From Begonia masoniana (taxonomy: Eukaryota > Streptophyta > Magnoliopsida > Cucurbitales > Begoniaceae), in contig CM039512.1 of assembly GCA_022432975.1 (NCBI GenBank), positions 2,714,519 to 2,778,518 on the forward strand: 64,000 bases of DNA, written 5' to 3'. The notes under the pieces are model-generated. The model was not told where the DNA came from. It was given only the letters and a program-made list of their open reading frames with translations, and ran no database searches. The translations under genes and the position numbers were made by a program. This document shows positions 1-14,742 of this stretch, one piece after another; the first letter of the stretch is position 1, and each line of letters opens with the position of its first letter.

Positions 1-858
1 CAGCTCGCTGCCAATAGAAGCTAGTTAGATCTCTCCATGCGAACCAAAGACAAATCAATGATAAGAGAAATTAAGGCACAAAAAAAAAAGCACCTGAGCC
101 AAGACCCACCCGACAAGCCAATCGATATCGCTTCTGTGATTGCATATTAGAAGCGCATGTTCTTGACCTGCAAATCATTCAAATACAACTTTCATATGGG
201 CATTTTCACGGTTTTGAGAGTAACATAAAGTAAAACCGAAACATATTAAATCAATCACCTTACCCATTAATTGAAAAGTTTCATCATTTGAATACACCTC
301 AACCTGTCCCAAGATGAGAAAAACGAACATCAACTACCTTTTTCATACCACATTTTTCATTTAATCAGGTATTTTGACCTGATTTCTAATCCCACTACCT
401 TTTCCCTCCCACGTTTTTCATTTAATCAGGTGTTTTGACCCGATTTCTAACCCTTTCTTCAAGTGAAAAGTAAATACGAGATTGTTAGAAAGAAGTAACA
501 CCTTGACACCGCCCCACCAATCGATCAGCCAAATGAGCTGCAACCACAGCAGCTCTGCAACTACTTTATTGATCCTTCTGTATAAACTCTTTGATACTGG
601 ACGGACAAGGATGAAGAATACTGCCTAAAATACAGAAAGATAAATGATATAAAGTTAAACAGAACAGGACTTGATGCTTCCACAGAATTACTTCACCAAA
701 ACTTTCAATTAATGGGTAAGATGATTGATTTAATATGAACAAAAAAAAAAAAGAAATCAAATGGGTGTTAGACTGACCTGAATGAGATTGACAATAAAGC
801 CAGAGAGAATGAAAAGTGTGCCGACGGGAAGAATGACAAATGCAGCTGGAATCGCCAT
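1..858 (-). CDS. LPAT: 1-acyl-sn-glycerol-3-phosphate acyltransferase (LPAT2/3 type), 5' part
   Basis: Acyl-CoA:lysophosphatidate acyltransferase of the ER membrane, which makes phosphatidic acid in glycerolipid synthesis. Five exons can be read on the minus strand: 858-778, 624-502, 303-264, 167-94 and 7-1, after which the gene leaves the window. All junctions are GT-AG and in phase. Exon 1 encodes a 27-residue hydrophobic segment beginning [13 protein letters not shown], the usual N-terminus of plant LPAT2/3. Exon 2 encodes [20 protein letters not shown]. Exon 4 carries the catalytic NHRSDID motif (the NHX4D acyltransferase box) followed by WLVGWVLAQ. The first ATG with this conserved start is at 858. 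LPAT2 and LPAT3 cannot be told apart from this part alone. The C-terminal half is outside the window. Family assignment is near certain; exon borders are inferred. Confidence 0.93.
241..738. repeat. Inverted repeat, 241-279 against 701-738, inside LPAT
   Basis: The plus strand at 701-738 reads almost the same as the minus strand at 279-241 (about 37 of 39 positions). The minus-strand copy contains the end of LPAT exon 3 and its splice donor (AATTAATGG/GTAAGG). The second copy lies in intron 1 in opposite orientation, so the pre-mRNA can fold the exon 3 donor onto the intronic copy. Confidence 0.8.
333..454. repeat. 61-bp tandem duplication in LPAT intron 2
   Basis: Two adjacent units (333-393 and 394-454) share CATTTAATCAGGT and TTTTGACC(T/C)GATTTCTAA with a few substitutions. 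The repeat is entirely intronic. Confidence 0.8.
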
Positions 859-1512
859 AACCTGTGATCTCCTGGTGCAGGCAGAGGGGAGAAAGAACAG
901 CAAAACTTGAGAGAGAGAGAGAACGGGTTTTACCAGTTTTTGAGGTGGCAAGAAATGGATCGAGGGATCGAGTGTAGCTGAGTCTGTAGAACGCATTGAC
1001 CATTGTCTATCTTTGCATGAAGCACTCAGTTGTTAAAAATGGCAGAAATCTATTCCTCATTTTACGCTTTGGCTCTCGAATTTTAGACCCAAAATCTCTC
1101 TCTCTCTCTAACAATAACAGAAAATCTCTCCTTGACATTTTCCCATTTATAGTTTTTTGTTATTTTTCTATTTAATATTATTATGCTTATTTTAATAGTA
1201 ATAATCAAATGAATAAGTTGTCCTGCCTTGGATCTTAGGTTCGTCGAAGCAGCAATTCCACCATTATGAAAGACAAAACCAGTTACTCGTAACCCAGATC
1301 TTCATCTACCCCTCTAACTAACATTACAGAATGACAGAGAGACATGACAGAAGTGAACACGACAAACTAAATCCTTCTTCAAATGACAAAACCCGACCAT
1401 GACTACCAATCTAATATACCAAGAATCCCAAAAGCTAAAAAAATAAGTTAATCATTGTACTTTTTCTTAACCTATCTCCTGGGCTAATTTGGACAAAAAT
1501 AAGCAGGAAAAT
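859..1512. other. LPAT 5' leader and left part of the LPAT/RBP45 intergenic region
   Basis: Contains the LPAT 5' UTR and promoter, with short CT/GA runs near 911-922 and 1097-1110. No coding region is supported. The segment ends where the copia element has inserted. Confidence 0.6.
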
Positions 1513-1766
1513 TGTTATAATCGGTGTGACCCGATTTCTGTTTGGGCCGGGCCAGGCCAGTTCGGCCCACGTTGTGAATCTCGTTATGACTAGGGTTTTA
1601 CGTTTTCTCTTTATATTGATGCTTGAGTCGCAAAACTCATTGTACCTTTGATTTTAGTGATTTCTCCTCTCCCCGTGGTTTTTTTCCCGTTTAGGGTTTT
1701 CCACGTAAATCTTGGTGTCCACTATTTTCGTTTTTCTATTTCCGTTTCGATTTCGGTTTTTCAACA
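1513..1766 (+). repeat. 5' LTR of copia element
   Basis: Begins TGTTATAATCGG and ends TTTTTCAACA. It differs from the 3' LTR at three bases (GTGACC against GTCACC, TTTAGGGTT against TTTAGGATT, CTATTTCC against CTATATCC). A TATA-like CTTTATATTG lies near 1609-1618. Confidence 0.96.
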
Positions 1767-1768
1767 AT

Positions 1769-1780
1769 TGGTATCAGAAC
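1769..1780 (+). other. Primer binding site of copia element
   Basis: TGGTATCAGAAC two bases after the 5' LTR. It matches the 3' end of initiator tRNA-Met (normally TGGTATCAGAGC), with one difference. Confidence 0.85.
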
Positions 1781-2401
1781 AAGTTGAAGGTATCGAACGA
1801 TTTTCAAATTTGTAATTTCGTAATTGAAATTGCAATTAGAAGGAAATAGAAAATAAGAAAAGAAATTTATTTTTTCTTTTCTTATTTTTCCTCTGCGTGA
1901 AGAAACAGAGGAAAAGAACCAGTTTTGGTTCTGTTGTTCTTCTTCGACAGAGCCCGAGCCCGAGCCCGGTTCCGACGCCGCCGCAACCCATCGCTGGTCG
2001 CCGTCTCGCGCACAGAACACGCCGCCGCTGTCTCGCGCACAGAAAGCGCCGGCCTCCTCCGCGCTCCGTTCTGCTCGCCGCTCCGCCACGCTCTGATTGC
2101 TAGACTGCCGCGCCTTCGTCCAAGATCCCTCGCCGCCGACGCTGCTCCAGACAGTCCGAACAGCAGCAGTATTCAGTTTTTGGTTCAGTTTTTTTTGGGT
2201 ATTTTTCCACTGATTTCAGAATTGTTTTGCATAGTCCGCGTGAGGGGATATTGATTATTTTGGTGGAGAATAATTATCGGGTTGATATTATTGTTTGATA
2301 TTTTTCAGAGTAATTATCTGGTGGAGTATTCTGAAATTTTTGGGAGTAGTTTTCTGGTTGAAATATTGCTGGGAAACTATTTGAATTTTTTTTTTTTTAG
2401 G

Positions 2402-5400
2402 ATGACATCGCTTAAATACGACATTCCGCTGCTGGATAGAAATACCAGATTTTCATTATGGCAGGTTAAAATGCGGGCAATTTTGGCACAAATGGATTTA
2501 GACGATGCATTGTTAGGCATTGCAATGATGCCATCATCATGGACTGATGAGGAGAAACAGCGTAAGGATCGAAAAGCTTTATCTCAGATTCATTTGCATT
2601 TGTCAAATCAGATTCTTCAAGATTGTTTGAAGGAAAAATCCGCTGCGGCACTTTGGTTGAGATTGGAGCAATTGTGCATGACGAAATCCCTGACTAGCAA
2701 ACTACACCTGAAACAACGACTATATTCTCATCGTATGGCAGACGGTACGTCTCTAGATGATCACTTAACTGTTTTTAAAGAAATTGTCTCTGATTTGCAA
2801 TCCATGGAAGTTAAGTATGACGAAGAGGATTTAAGTTTGATTTTACTGTGTTCGTTGCCTACTTCGTATGCTACTTTTAGAGATACTATTTTATACAGTC
2901 GTGATTCTTTAACTCTGGATGAGGTTTATGATGCTTTATTCTCTAAGGAGAAAATGTATAAACTTGTTGGTGGCTCAGAGGCCAAGGGTGAGGGCCTTGT
3001 TGCGCGGGGAAGACCGCATGAGAGGAATACTAGTGGGGATAATCGAAGCAGGTCGAAATCCAAGAACAACAAGTATTGTAAGTACTGCAAGAAGAAGGGT
3101 CATATTATTGCTGAGTGTTATAAACTGCAGAATAAGAACAAGAAAAATGGTGAGAATCAGAAGGGAAAACAACCAGAGAAGTCTGGCGAAGCTGATGTTG
3201 CTGAAAATCACAGTGATGGTGAACTCCTAGTTGCGTATGATATTGATCCGAAACAGAGCGAGGAGTGGATTCTTGATTCTGGCTGCACGTTTCATATGTG
3301 TCCCAATCGCGACTGGTTTTCAACATATGAAGCGGTTTCTAGAGGTGCTGTATTAATGGGAAATAACGCATCTTGTAGAATTGCTGGCATTGGTACAATC
3401 AAGATTAAGATGTTCGATGGATCCATTCGGACTCTTGGTGATGTGAGGCACGTCCCTGACATGAAGAGAAATCTGATCTCTTTGAGTACTCTTGATTCTA
3501 AAGGGTACAAGTACACTGGTGAAGGTGGAGTTGTGAAGGTCAGTAAAGGTTCTCTTGTCGTGATGAAAGGGCTCAGAAAAACTGCCAGTTTATATGTTCT
3601 GCAGGGTTCTACAGTTACAGGTGATGCCGCTGTCGCTAGTTCATCTATGTCTGATTCTGATATTACAAGGCTTTGGCATATGCGTCTGGGTCATATAAGT
3701 GAGAATGGCATGGTCGAATTGAGCAAAAGAGGACTTCTTGATGGGCAGAGTATTACGAAGCTGAAATTCTGCGAGCATTGTGTTTTTGGCAAGCAGAAAA
3801 GAGTTAAATTCTCAGCAGGTATTCACAACACAAAGGGGACACTTGACTACATACATTCCGATTTGTGGGGGCCTTCTAGGGTACCATCTAAAGGTGGTGC
3901 ATTCTATATGTTGACGATTATTGATGATTTTTCCAGGAAGGTTTGGGCATTCTTTTTGAAACAGAAGAGTGACGTATTTTCTACCTTCAAGGAGTGGAAG
4001 ATCATGATTGAGAAGCAAACAGGGAGACAAGTGAAGCGTCTCCGAACTGATAATGGTTTGGAGTTTTGTTCTGATGAGTTTAATGCCTTATGCAGAGCTG
4101 CAGGTATTGTGAGACATCATACAGTTCCGCGAAATCCTCAACAGAATGGTGTGCCAGAAAGGATGAATAGGACCTTGATGGAAAAGGTACGTTGTATGCT
4201 CCTTAATGCCGGGTCACCAAAATTTTTTTGGGCCGAAACTGCTGCGTATGCTTGTTATCTTATAAATCGCTCTCCGTCAACTGCTATTGACAAGAAAACT
4301 CCACAAGAGGTATGGTCTGGTACTCCTCCTATTTATTCTGATTTAAAAATTTTTGGATGTCCTGCGTATGCTCATGTTGATAATGGGAAGTTGGAGCCTC
4401 GTTCAGTGAAGTGTGTATTTATCGGTTTTAAACAAGGAGTGAAGGGATACAAACTTTGGTGTCCAGAAACCGGAAAAGTCGTCATCAACAGAGATGTTGT
4501 TTTTGATGAGATTAGTATGCTTCAGGGGTCTCCGTCTAAAATTTCTCTTGAGGAAGATAAACAGAAGTCAAGCACACAGGTGGAGATTGAGATTGAGTCG
4601 AGATCTACACTAGAGCCTACTCCGGAACCTATCTCAGATTCGGTGGATGGTGCTAGCTCCTCACAAGCACCTCCACAATATTCCATTGCGAAAGATAGGC
4701 CTCGGTTAGATACTAGACGTCCTCAGCGATATGCAGAGGCTGATTTGGTTGCTTATGCTTTAAATGTGGCTGAAGAAATTGATTCCGAAGAAGAACCTGC
4801 GACGTATTCAGAGGCAGTTAGCTGCGATAACTCTGGTAAGTGGATGATTGCTATGCAGGAAGAAATGGAATCGCTTCACAAAAATGGTACGTGGAACCTA
4901 GTGAAGCTACCAAAGGACAAGAAAATTGTTCGCTGCAAGTGGGTGTACAAGAAAAAAGAAGGTACGCCAGGAGTTGAAGATGCAAGATATAAGGCCAGGC
5001 TCGTTGCTAAAGGCTATAGCCAAACTCTAGGTATTGATTTTACTGATGTATTTTCTCCAGTTGTGAAGCACAGTTCTATCCGGGCTTTACTTGGTATCGT
5101 GGCATTGCACGATCTTGAACTTGAGCAGTTAGATGTGAAGACTGCATTTTTGCACGGAGAACTCGAGGAAGACATCTATATGCAGCAACCTGAGGGTTTT
5201 GTAGTCTTAGGCAAGGAAAACTACGTTTGTCAGCTAAAAAGGTCTCTTTATGGTTTAAAACAGTCACCGAGGCAATGGTACAAGAGATTTGATGCATTTA
5301 TGACCACTCATGATTTTAAGAGGTGCAGTTATGACAGTTGTGTCTATTTCAGAGTGAGTGGTGATGGGTCATTTGTTTATCTTCTATTGTACGTCGACGA

Positions 5401-6352
5401 TATGTTGATTGCAGCCAAGAATCAGAAAGAGATCAGAAAGGTAAAATCACAGCTGAGTAGCGAGTTCGAGATGAAAGATTTAGGTGCAGCAAAGAAGATA
5501 CTTGGGATGGAGATTCTTAGAGATCGATCGGCAGGTAAATTATATTTAAGTCAGAAAGGGTACATTGAGAAAGTTCTCAACAGATTTAATATGCAAAGTG
5601 CCAAGCCGGTTAGTACTTCATTAGCTGCTCATTTCAAACTTTCATCTACTTTATGTCCACAGTCAGATGAGGAAGTTAATTATATGTCACGAGTGCCATA
5701 TTCTAGTGCGATTGGTTCCCTTATGTATGTCATGGTTTGTACACGTCCTGATTTAGCATATGCTGTTAGTGTTGTTAGCAGATATATGGCAAACCCTGGT
5801 AAGGAACATTAGAAAGCAGTTCAGTGGATTCTCAGATACTTACGTGGTACTACTGATGTTTGCTTACAGTTTGGAAAGACTAGAGATGAAGTTATTGGCT
5901 ATGTTGACTCTGACTATGCAGGAGATCTTGATAAGAGAAGATCTCTTACTGGGTACATCTTTAGTGTTGGTGGTTGTGCTATTAGTTGGAAGGCTACGTT
6001 GCAAGATACAGTTGCATTGTCAACTACCGAGGCTGAGTACATGGCTATTACAGAAGCTTGCAAAGAAGCGATCTGGTTGAAGGGCCTATTTGGTGAACTC
6101 AGTGAAGACTTGCAGATTACTACAGTCTTTTGTGATAGTCAAAGTGCTATTTTTCTGACGAAGGATCAGATGTTTCACGAGAGGACTAAGCACATTGATG
6201 TGCGTTATCATTTTGTTCGCGATGTGATTGCTCGTGGTGATTTCGCAGTGAGTAAAATTAGTACTCATGATAATCCAGCTGATATGATGACCAAGACTTT
6301 GAACACACCTAAGTTCAAACATTGTTTGAGCTTGGTTGGTATTGACTGCTGA
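2402..6352 (+). pseudogene. copia gag-pol polyprotein gene with one internal stop
   Basis: Polyprotein of the copia element. The ATG at 2402 opens a conserved gag start (MTSLKYDIPLLDR). In order: gag UBN2-like region; CCHC zinc knuckle (C-x2-C-x4-H-x4-C) near 3075-3120; protease DSG near 3277; GAG-pre-integrase region with LWHMRLGH near 3670; integrase core with the D, D, E residues between 3860 and 4160; reverse transcriptase with YVDD near 5392; RNase H to 6352. A single TAG at 5810-5812 interrupts the frame just before RNase H. The reading frame continues in the same phase after it to a natural stop at 6350-6352. As it stands the copy would lack RNase H, and no other break was seen. Confidence 0.94.
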
Positions 6353-6431
6353 TTTTGCCCTGAGGGGCTTTATGGTGGAGGAGTTTTTTTTTCAATTTAT
6401 GGAGTATATTTTATGAAGTAGAATTCGTGTC

Positions 6432-6443
6432 AAGGTGGAGATT
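6432..6443 (+). other. Polypurine tract of copia element
   Basis: AAGGTGGAGATT directly upstream of the 3' LTR, the usual primer site for plus-strand synthesis in copia elements. Confidence 0.75.
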
Positions 6444-6697
6444 TGTTATAATCGGTGTCACCCGATTTCTGTTTGGGCCGGGCCAGGCCAGTTCGGCCCA
6501 CGTTGTGAATCTCGTTATGACTAGGGTTTTACGTTTTCTCTTTATATTGATGCTTGAGTCGCAAAACTCATTGTACCTTTGATTTTAGTGATTTCTCCTC
6601 TCCCCGTGGTTTTTTTCCCGTTTAGGATTTTCCACGTAAATCTTGGTGTCCACTATTTTCGTTTTTCTATATCCGTTTCGATTTCGGTTTTTCAACA
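6444..6697 (+). repeat. 3' LTR of copia element
   Basis: 254 bp, same ends as the 5' LTR, three substitutions. Confidence 0.96.
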
Positions 6698-7254
6698 AAA
6701 ACGAATAAAAAGCATCGACTTTATCCAATCTAATCGAAACAAAACCACCAGAGATAATCACTACGCTTCGCTAGGACTAAAACTCACTAGTAATTTCAGA
6801 GTCTGTCGAGTTCATCTTCAAGAGAAACGTCACCAGTATAATGCAGATCGTCCTCGGGCCAACGGCGTAGCTCCAAAACTTTAAAAACGCTGGAAGTAGC
6901 AGTGACTTTGTAGAATCAAACGTCAGACAAAGCTCAAGACCTGTTACGTAATGTTTGGCTGGCGAGAAAGCAGTAGAAAGATTGAGAGAGGCTGAAAGTA
7001 GCAGTAGATTCATGGCTTTCTCGGAATCAGACGAAAGTATTTGTTCACCAACACTTAACTCGATGAGTAAAGGGGGTAAAGAAAGAAAATTAGAGGTACC
7101 AATGAGGGTAGTTTCGACTCTTAAATGGTAAGGGGGTTAGTTTTCTTGTTTTTTAAAATAATACAGAAATTGCTAGTTTGTCAAATACCCGTCGGAACCC
7201 CTAGAACGGAGGGAGGGCCGAGACAGAAAGAGAGAGTCTAAGAAGTGCAAATCT
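6698..7254. other. RBP45/47 promoter and 5' leader
   Basis: Non-coding. Contains a purine-rich leader (GACAGAAAGAGAGAG near 7220) just before the RBP45/47 start codon. No gene is supported. This is the right-hand part of the original LPAT-RBP45 spacer, now cut off from the left part by the copia insertion. Confidence 0.55.
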
Positions 7255-10200
7255 ATGGCTTCTGTGACGATACCGTACGGTCACCCAGGGTACCATCAAC
7301 CAACAACGGTAGAGGAAGTAAGAACGCTCTGGATTGGGGATTTACAGTACTGGGTCGACGAGTCCTATCTCAATTCTTGTTTCTCTCATACCGGCGAGGT
7401 CTTTTTTTTGTTTTTCTTCATAATTTTCGTTTTCTTCTTTTCCAGTCTGAATATTATTTATTCCGAAAAATTTCTATTCTTCAAGCTAAGATTTTTTCCG
7501 TTCCTTTTGAAGTTCTTGGCACTAGTCGTGGAAAATTATTAAGTAGATGAAATTGAACTTATTATTCTTATTACCCTTAACTATATGTCTTGGGGTAAAT
7601 GGACTGGTGAAATGTATTCCTTTTATTGTAAACACAACATCCTGAGCAATTATTTTGGGGCTGATTAAACTATGACAATCTTTCTATTAAGTCGAAGTTT
7701 TGTTTTTGAGATAATGAAAGGAGCTGAAACTAATGGTTCTGTGCAAGTTAATGGTTATTGCTAAACTTCTGATAGGTGAAGTGTATTCGCTAATAGCATC
7801 ATTGACGCTGTGACTATCTTATTATCATGCCCAAATTTGTTAGTTGTATACGTCTTTCGATTTTCTCTTAAGTAAGAGCCCTAATCACTGAAAAATGTTA
7901 ATTAGAGTTTGAAAGCTACAATTGGATATGGTTATTTGGAGAAGTAGTGATTGTTTTAAGTGAGCTCGTATTATGTCGATATATCTAGATTAGAATGGCA
8001 TGTTTTGACTTTCCATTGAACTCCTTCATTTAGGTACTTTCGATAAAGATAATTCGAAACAAGCTCACTGGACAGCCTGAGGGTTATGGGTTTGTTGAGT
8101 TTGTTTCACATGCTGCGGCTGACAGGATTCTGCAGGCATATAATGGGACGCAAATGCCCGGAACGGAACAAACATTCAGGCTAAATTGGGCTTCTTTTGG
8201 TATTGGGGAAAGACGGCCTGATGCAGGGCCTGAGCATTCTATTTTTGTTGGGGATTTGGCTCCAGATGTTACAGATTATCTCTTGCAAGAAACCTTTCGA
8301 TCTCAGTATCCATCTGTAAGAGGTGCCAAGGTTGTGACTGATCCAACTACTGGGCGCTCAAAGGGTTACGGTTTTGTTAAATTTTCCGATGAAATGGAAA
8401 GGAATCGTGCTATGACTGAAATGAATGGAGTCTATTGCTCAACTAGACCAATGCGTATTAGTGCAGCAACGCCTAAAAAGGCTATAGGTTTTCAACAGCC
8501 GTATACTGCTGCTGCAAAAGGTAAGAACTTTTTCATTAGTTAAATATATTTAGAATTTTGGTAAAAAGTTTTAAATAAGTTCTGTTGTTTTGCTACTTAT
8601 TATTCGTAGGGATTATGTTAATTTATAACTGTCTAATAAAAAGTTTTACTTACGAAAGGATGTATTTCCAGCTGTATATCCGGTCCCTGCATACAGTACA
8701 CCAGCGACTGTGCCTTCAGCTGAATATGATACAACTAACACCACAGTAAGTTGGCATCCTTCTGGTTTTTTTCAAATGACAAAATGCTTCTCATCTTGAC
8801 CTCTTGCAATCTTTCTGTGACTAGATTTTTGTTGGAAACTTGGACCCTAATATCATGGAAGAGGAGCTGAAGCAAACGTTTTTGCAGTTTGGAGAGATCG
8901 TATACGTGAAAATTCCTGTCAGCAGGGGATGCGGTTTTGTTCAATTTGGAGCTAGGTATGTTTTATGAATGATTTGTCAATGTTCTACATTCTTCTAGTT
9001 TTGTAGTTTTTTTTGCTAAGCTACTCATGGCTCCTTCCATTTTGTTTCATCAAAAGCTTTGGAAATTTGGTGGTGGATTTTATTAAAAAACACAGAAGAG
9101 TATGTTTTTTCGTTGTTTTGTAGTGTTTTTTTACTTTCATCTTTCAATTAGTTGCTGTGGCTCTTTTATTTCATTTTATTACCAGGTTTTGGCCTTTGGA
9201 TGTGCAGCTTTTCAGAAACAGAGATTAGTCTGTTAGTCCTTGTATAAATGTATATTGTCCATTATTTTTAACAATTGCATGGAGGAGGAAAAAGTTAGGA
9301 GTGAAGAAAACTTTCTACTTCTCGCATTTTCTTGCCAATGTCTTTCGTTTTCCCGTTCTTGTTTGACCTTGTATTAATTTCTTTTATGGTTTTCTTTATT
9401 CAGGGCATCTGCTGAAGAAGCTATCCAACAAATGCAGGGAAAGATAATCGGTCAACAAGTAGTTCGCATTTCTTGGGGTCGAAGCCCTTCAGCCAAACAG
9501 GTTACTGCCTTTACATCTTGATCTCATCCCTGTCTAGCACGTTTGAATGTTCGATGTTCTTTATCTGGCAACGAACATAAATCACAAGGCTTCTAACTAT
9601 TTTGTCGGGCATGGAATTTTATAATTTGGGCTCCTGTTTTCATATGTTATCAATGTGGAATTTGAATGTCTTGAAAGATCTTAAGAGTCGTAAAACTGAC
9701 GATGAGAATCTGCATAAGTTTTATTACCCCGTTGTCGTTTTCTGCATGGGATTGTCAGCTCATCATGTCTACCTTTTGGATATTAGAATTTTAGTTCTCA
9801 TTCTGAGTAAATTAGTTTTGATTTTTGTTTAGGATGGTAGCTGGGGTCAACAAGTAGACCCAAACCAGTGGAGTGCTTATTATGGTTATGGACAAGGTTA
9901 TGATGCATATGCTTATGGAGTTACTCATGACCCATCATTGTACGCATATGGTGCATACGCTGGTTATACTCAATACCCTCAACAGGTAGGTTCCCCTATC
10001 ATGAATTGTTACTTAGAATCTATACGAATGATGTTAAAAAATTGACTAATAAACTGAAAATGGGACACTGAGATTTAGTGTGAAAATGGGATACTGAGAT
10101 TTAGCGTGAAAATTCTTTTGGAAAAGAAAAATTACGAGCAGAAAAGAAAATGTTCTATGAAGATTAAATTACAAGTTTGCAACTACTCCTTTTGCGACTC

Positions 10201-10895
10201 AAGTTCACATGCATTTATAGAGTAATGCAAAATTCCAAAAGACATCCTTGATATTGCCCCATCGACCCAAAAAGAATTTGGGGTCACGAAAGTCTAACGA
10301 GTGATTTGTCGATGCATAATTAACATTTCTAAAGAAAAAGATATAAAATGTCTTCCTTGTGTAATCTGGAGGTGTTGTATGCATTTCTTAATTTTTAAAT
10401 AAAAAAAATGCATGAATAAAATAAGAATGAAGAAACAAGTCTGTTTTTTTTGGGGGTAAATGTAACTTATGCCACCGGCCGATAGTTCATAATTACATCA
10501 ACGCCAAATCCACTCTCTTTGTAATCTGTAACTTATAATGTGAATGTACATGTCCAACATAAAATCACCCCTTCTTTATTTTTATTTTTTCAGGTTGAAG
10601 GTGTCCAAGACATGTCAGTTTTGGCCGGAGTTGTCCCACCATTAGAGCAAAGGGAGGAGTTATATGATCCCTTGGCTACACCAGATGTTGATAGGCAAGT
10701 TCTCTATCCACCTTTGTCTTTGGTTGAGGAAGGACAGAAATCAAACCATTTATATTGATATTTTCTGGTTGCATATACTTGTCTATTTACTCACTGCACT
10801 CATTTTCCAGATTAAACGCTGCTTATCTCTCAACTCATGCTAGCGCCATTTTGGGCCGCTCCTTATGGTTAGCAACTTCCTCATTATCACAGTAA
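7255..10895 (+). CDS. RBP45/47: RBP45/RBP47-type polyadenylate-binding protein, three RRMs
   Basis: Nuclear poly(A)-binding RNA-binding protein of the plant RBP45/47 (Nam8-like) family. Eight exons give 423 residues: 7255-7398, 8034-8520, 8672-8745, 8825-8955, 9404-9500, 9833-9985, 10594-10694 and 10811-10895. RRM1 has RNP2 LWIGDL (about 25-30) and RNP1 GYGFVEF (about 65-71). RRM2 has SIFVGDL (about 117) and KGYGFVKF. RRM3 starts TIFVGNL (about 235) with CGFVQF. A Gln/Tyr/Gly-rich tail (YYGYGQGYDAYAYG) and a conserved DVDRLNAAYLSTH end follow. Seven introns stay in phase. Intron 7 has a GC donor (GATAG/GCAAGT) with a normal AG acceptor; no nearby GT keeps the conserved VDRLNAAYL junction. The length is normal for the family. 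Fully intact. Confidence 0.95.
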
Positions 10896-11499
10896 AATTT
10901 AAACTTTTATCATCCTCGTTCTGTCTCGGTCGCTGTTGATGATATCAGAAGAAAATAAATGGGTTTGTTCCTCGGTCTTGTTAGGTATAATAGTAATATT
11001 GATAGCATGAAAAAGAGAATTGTAGGATTGAATTTGCTGGGAAACTTTGTTGAACTAAAACCTTATCTGTTGCGTTCCCCTCCAACACTTATTTAGGAAT
11101 AGAGGTTTGCAAGTTTTGCAGATTGAGAATACTTTCAGTAGTATTATACATAGTAACATTGGTGGATTGATGAACTTGTTGGTGGATGTTTGTAGAAATC
11201 TCAGAATCCCATGATGTCTGAAAGGAAAATGAATTTTGTTTTGTTTTATGAGGTCGGTTTGTTCGGAACAAGATTCAAAACTCGAAATATTCGATTATCA
11301 TGCCAATTAGGTGATAGGCATGAATTTATATAAGGTTATCTTTATATAGCAGTTGATCTATTGCACTTCATTCTACAAATGCAGTCATGATGATCAACAC
11401 AGTTTATCATTTTTTATTTATTTCTATAAACAGCTTAAACATCTCAAACAACTTTAACGATAAATATATATGAGCATGGTGTGTTATTTTTAATGTTGT
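10896..11499. other. Spacer between convergent RBP45/47 and ALDH3H1
   Basis: Holds the two 3' UTRs. AT-rich, with no further coding signal. Confidence 0.6.
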
Positions 11500-14286
<2,787 letters not shown>

Positions 14287-14742
14287 TTTTTTTCTAGTGA
14301 GAGAAAGCTCAAATCATTTCCTTCGCACACACCACTGCTTTGTACTCGTTTCTCGTTATTTTTCTGTTGAGCTTCATTAATATGCCCCACTCCTTTATGT
14401 CACTGCACCTACTTCTATTAATGCTTATTGGTTTATTAACACGCATACACTAATCACTTAAAAATAAATATCTGAAAATATTTAAACAAAATTCTTTTAA
14501 ATTAAACTCTTCGAGAGACAGAGATTTAATGGATTTCAACGAAAAATCTAACCGACAATAAGGAAAAAATGTCTGTTGCTAACTCCTTAAACTATGATGT
14601 GTAAATTGACGAAATTAAAAGTTTAATGTGCCAATTAAAATAACTGGTTTATTTTGATAATTACTCTAAAAATTAATAGTATTTAATTAACCTATGATTT
14701 TACTGTTACATTGACGAAAATTAATTAAATATCTATAAAAAA
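14287..14742. other. ALDH3H1 promoter region
   Basis: AT-rich non-coding sequence upstream of ALDH3H1. No distinct motif was identified. Confidence 0.5.

Larger units (their letters stand above)
1513..6697 (+). mobile_element. Ty1/copia LTR retrotransposon, nearly complete
   Basis: A 5185-bp element with two 254-bp LTRs that start TG and end CA, a tRNA-Met-type primer binding site directly after the 5' LTR, a gag-pol reading frame in copia order (gag, protease, integrase, reverse transcriptase, RNase H) and a purine tract before the 3' LTR. The LTRs differ at three positions, about 1.2%, so the insertion is recent. The flanks AAAAT (1508-1512) and AAAAC (6698-6702) match at 4 of 5 bases, a possible decayed target duplication. 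It separates the divergent LPAT and RBP45/47 genes. The gag-pol style suggests the Tork/Tnt1 branch, but that is tentative. Confidence 0.96.

Noticed and set aside
1736..2254. Several open frames in the copia 5' leader
   Set aside because: GC-rich untranslated leader between primer site and gag; frames have biased Arg/Pro composition and no gag features.
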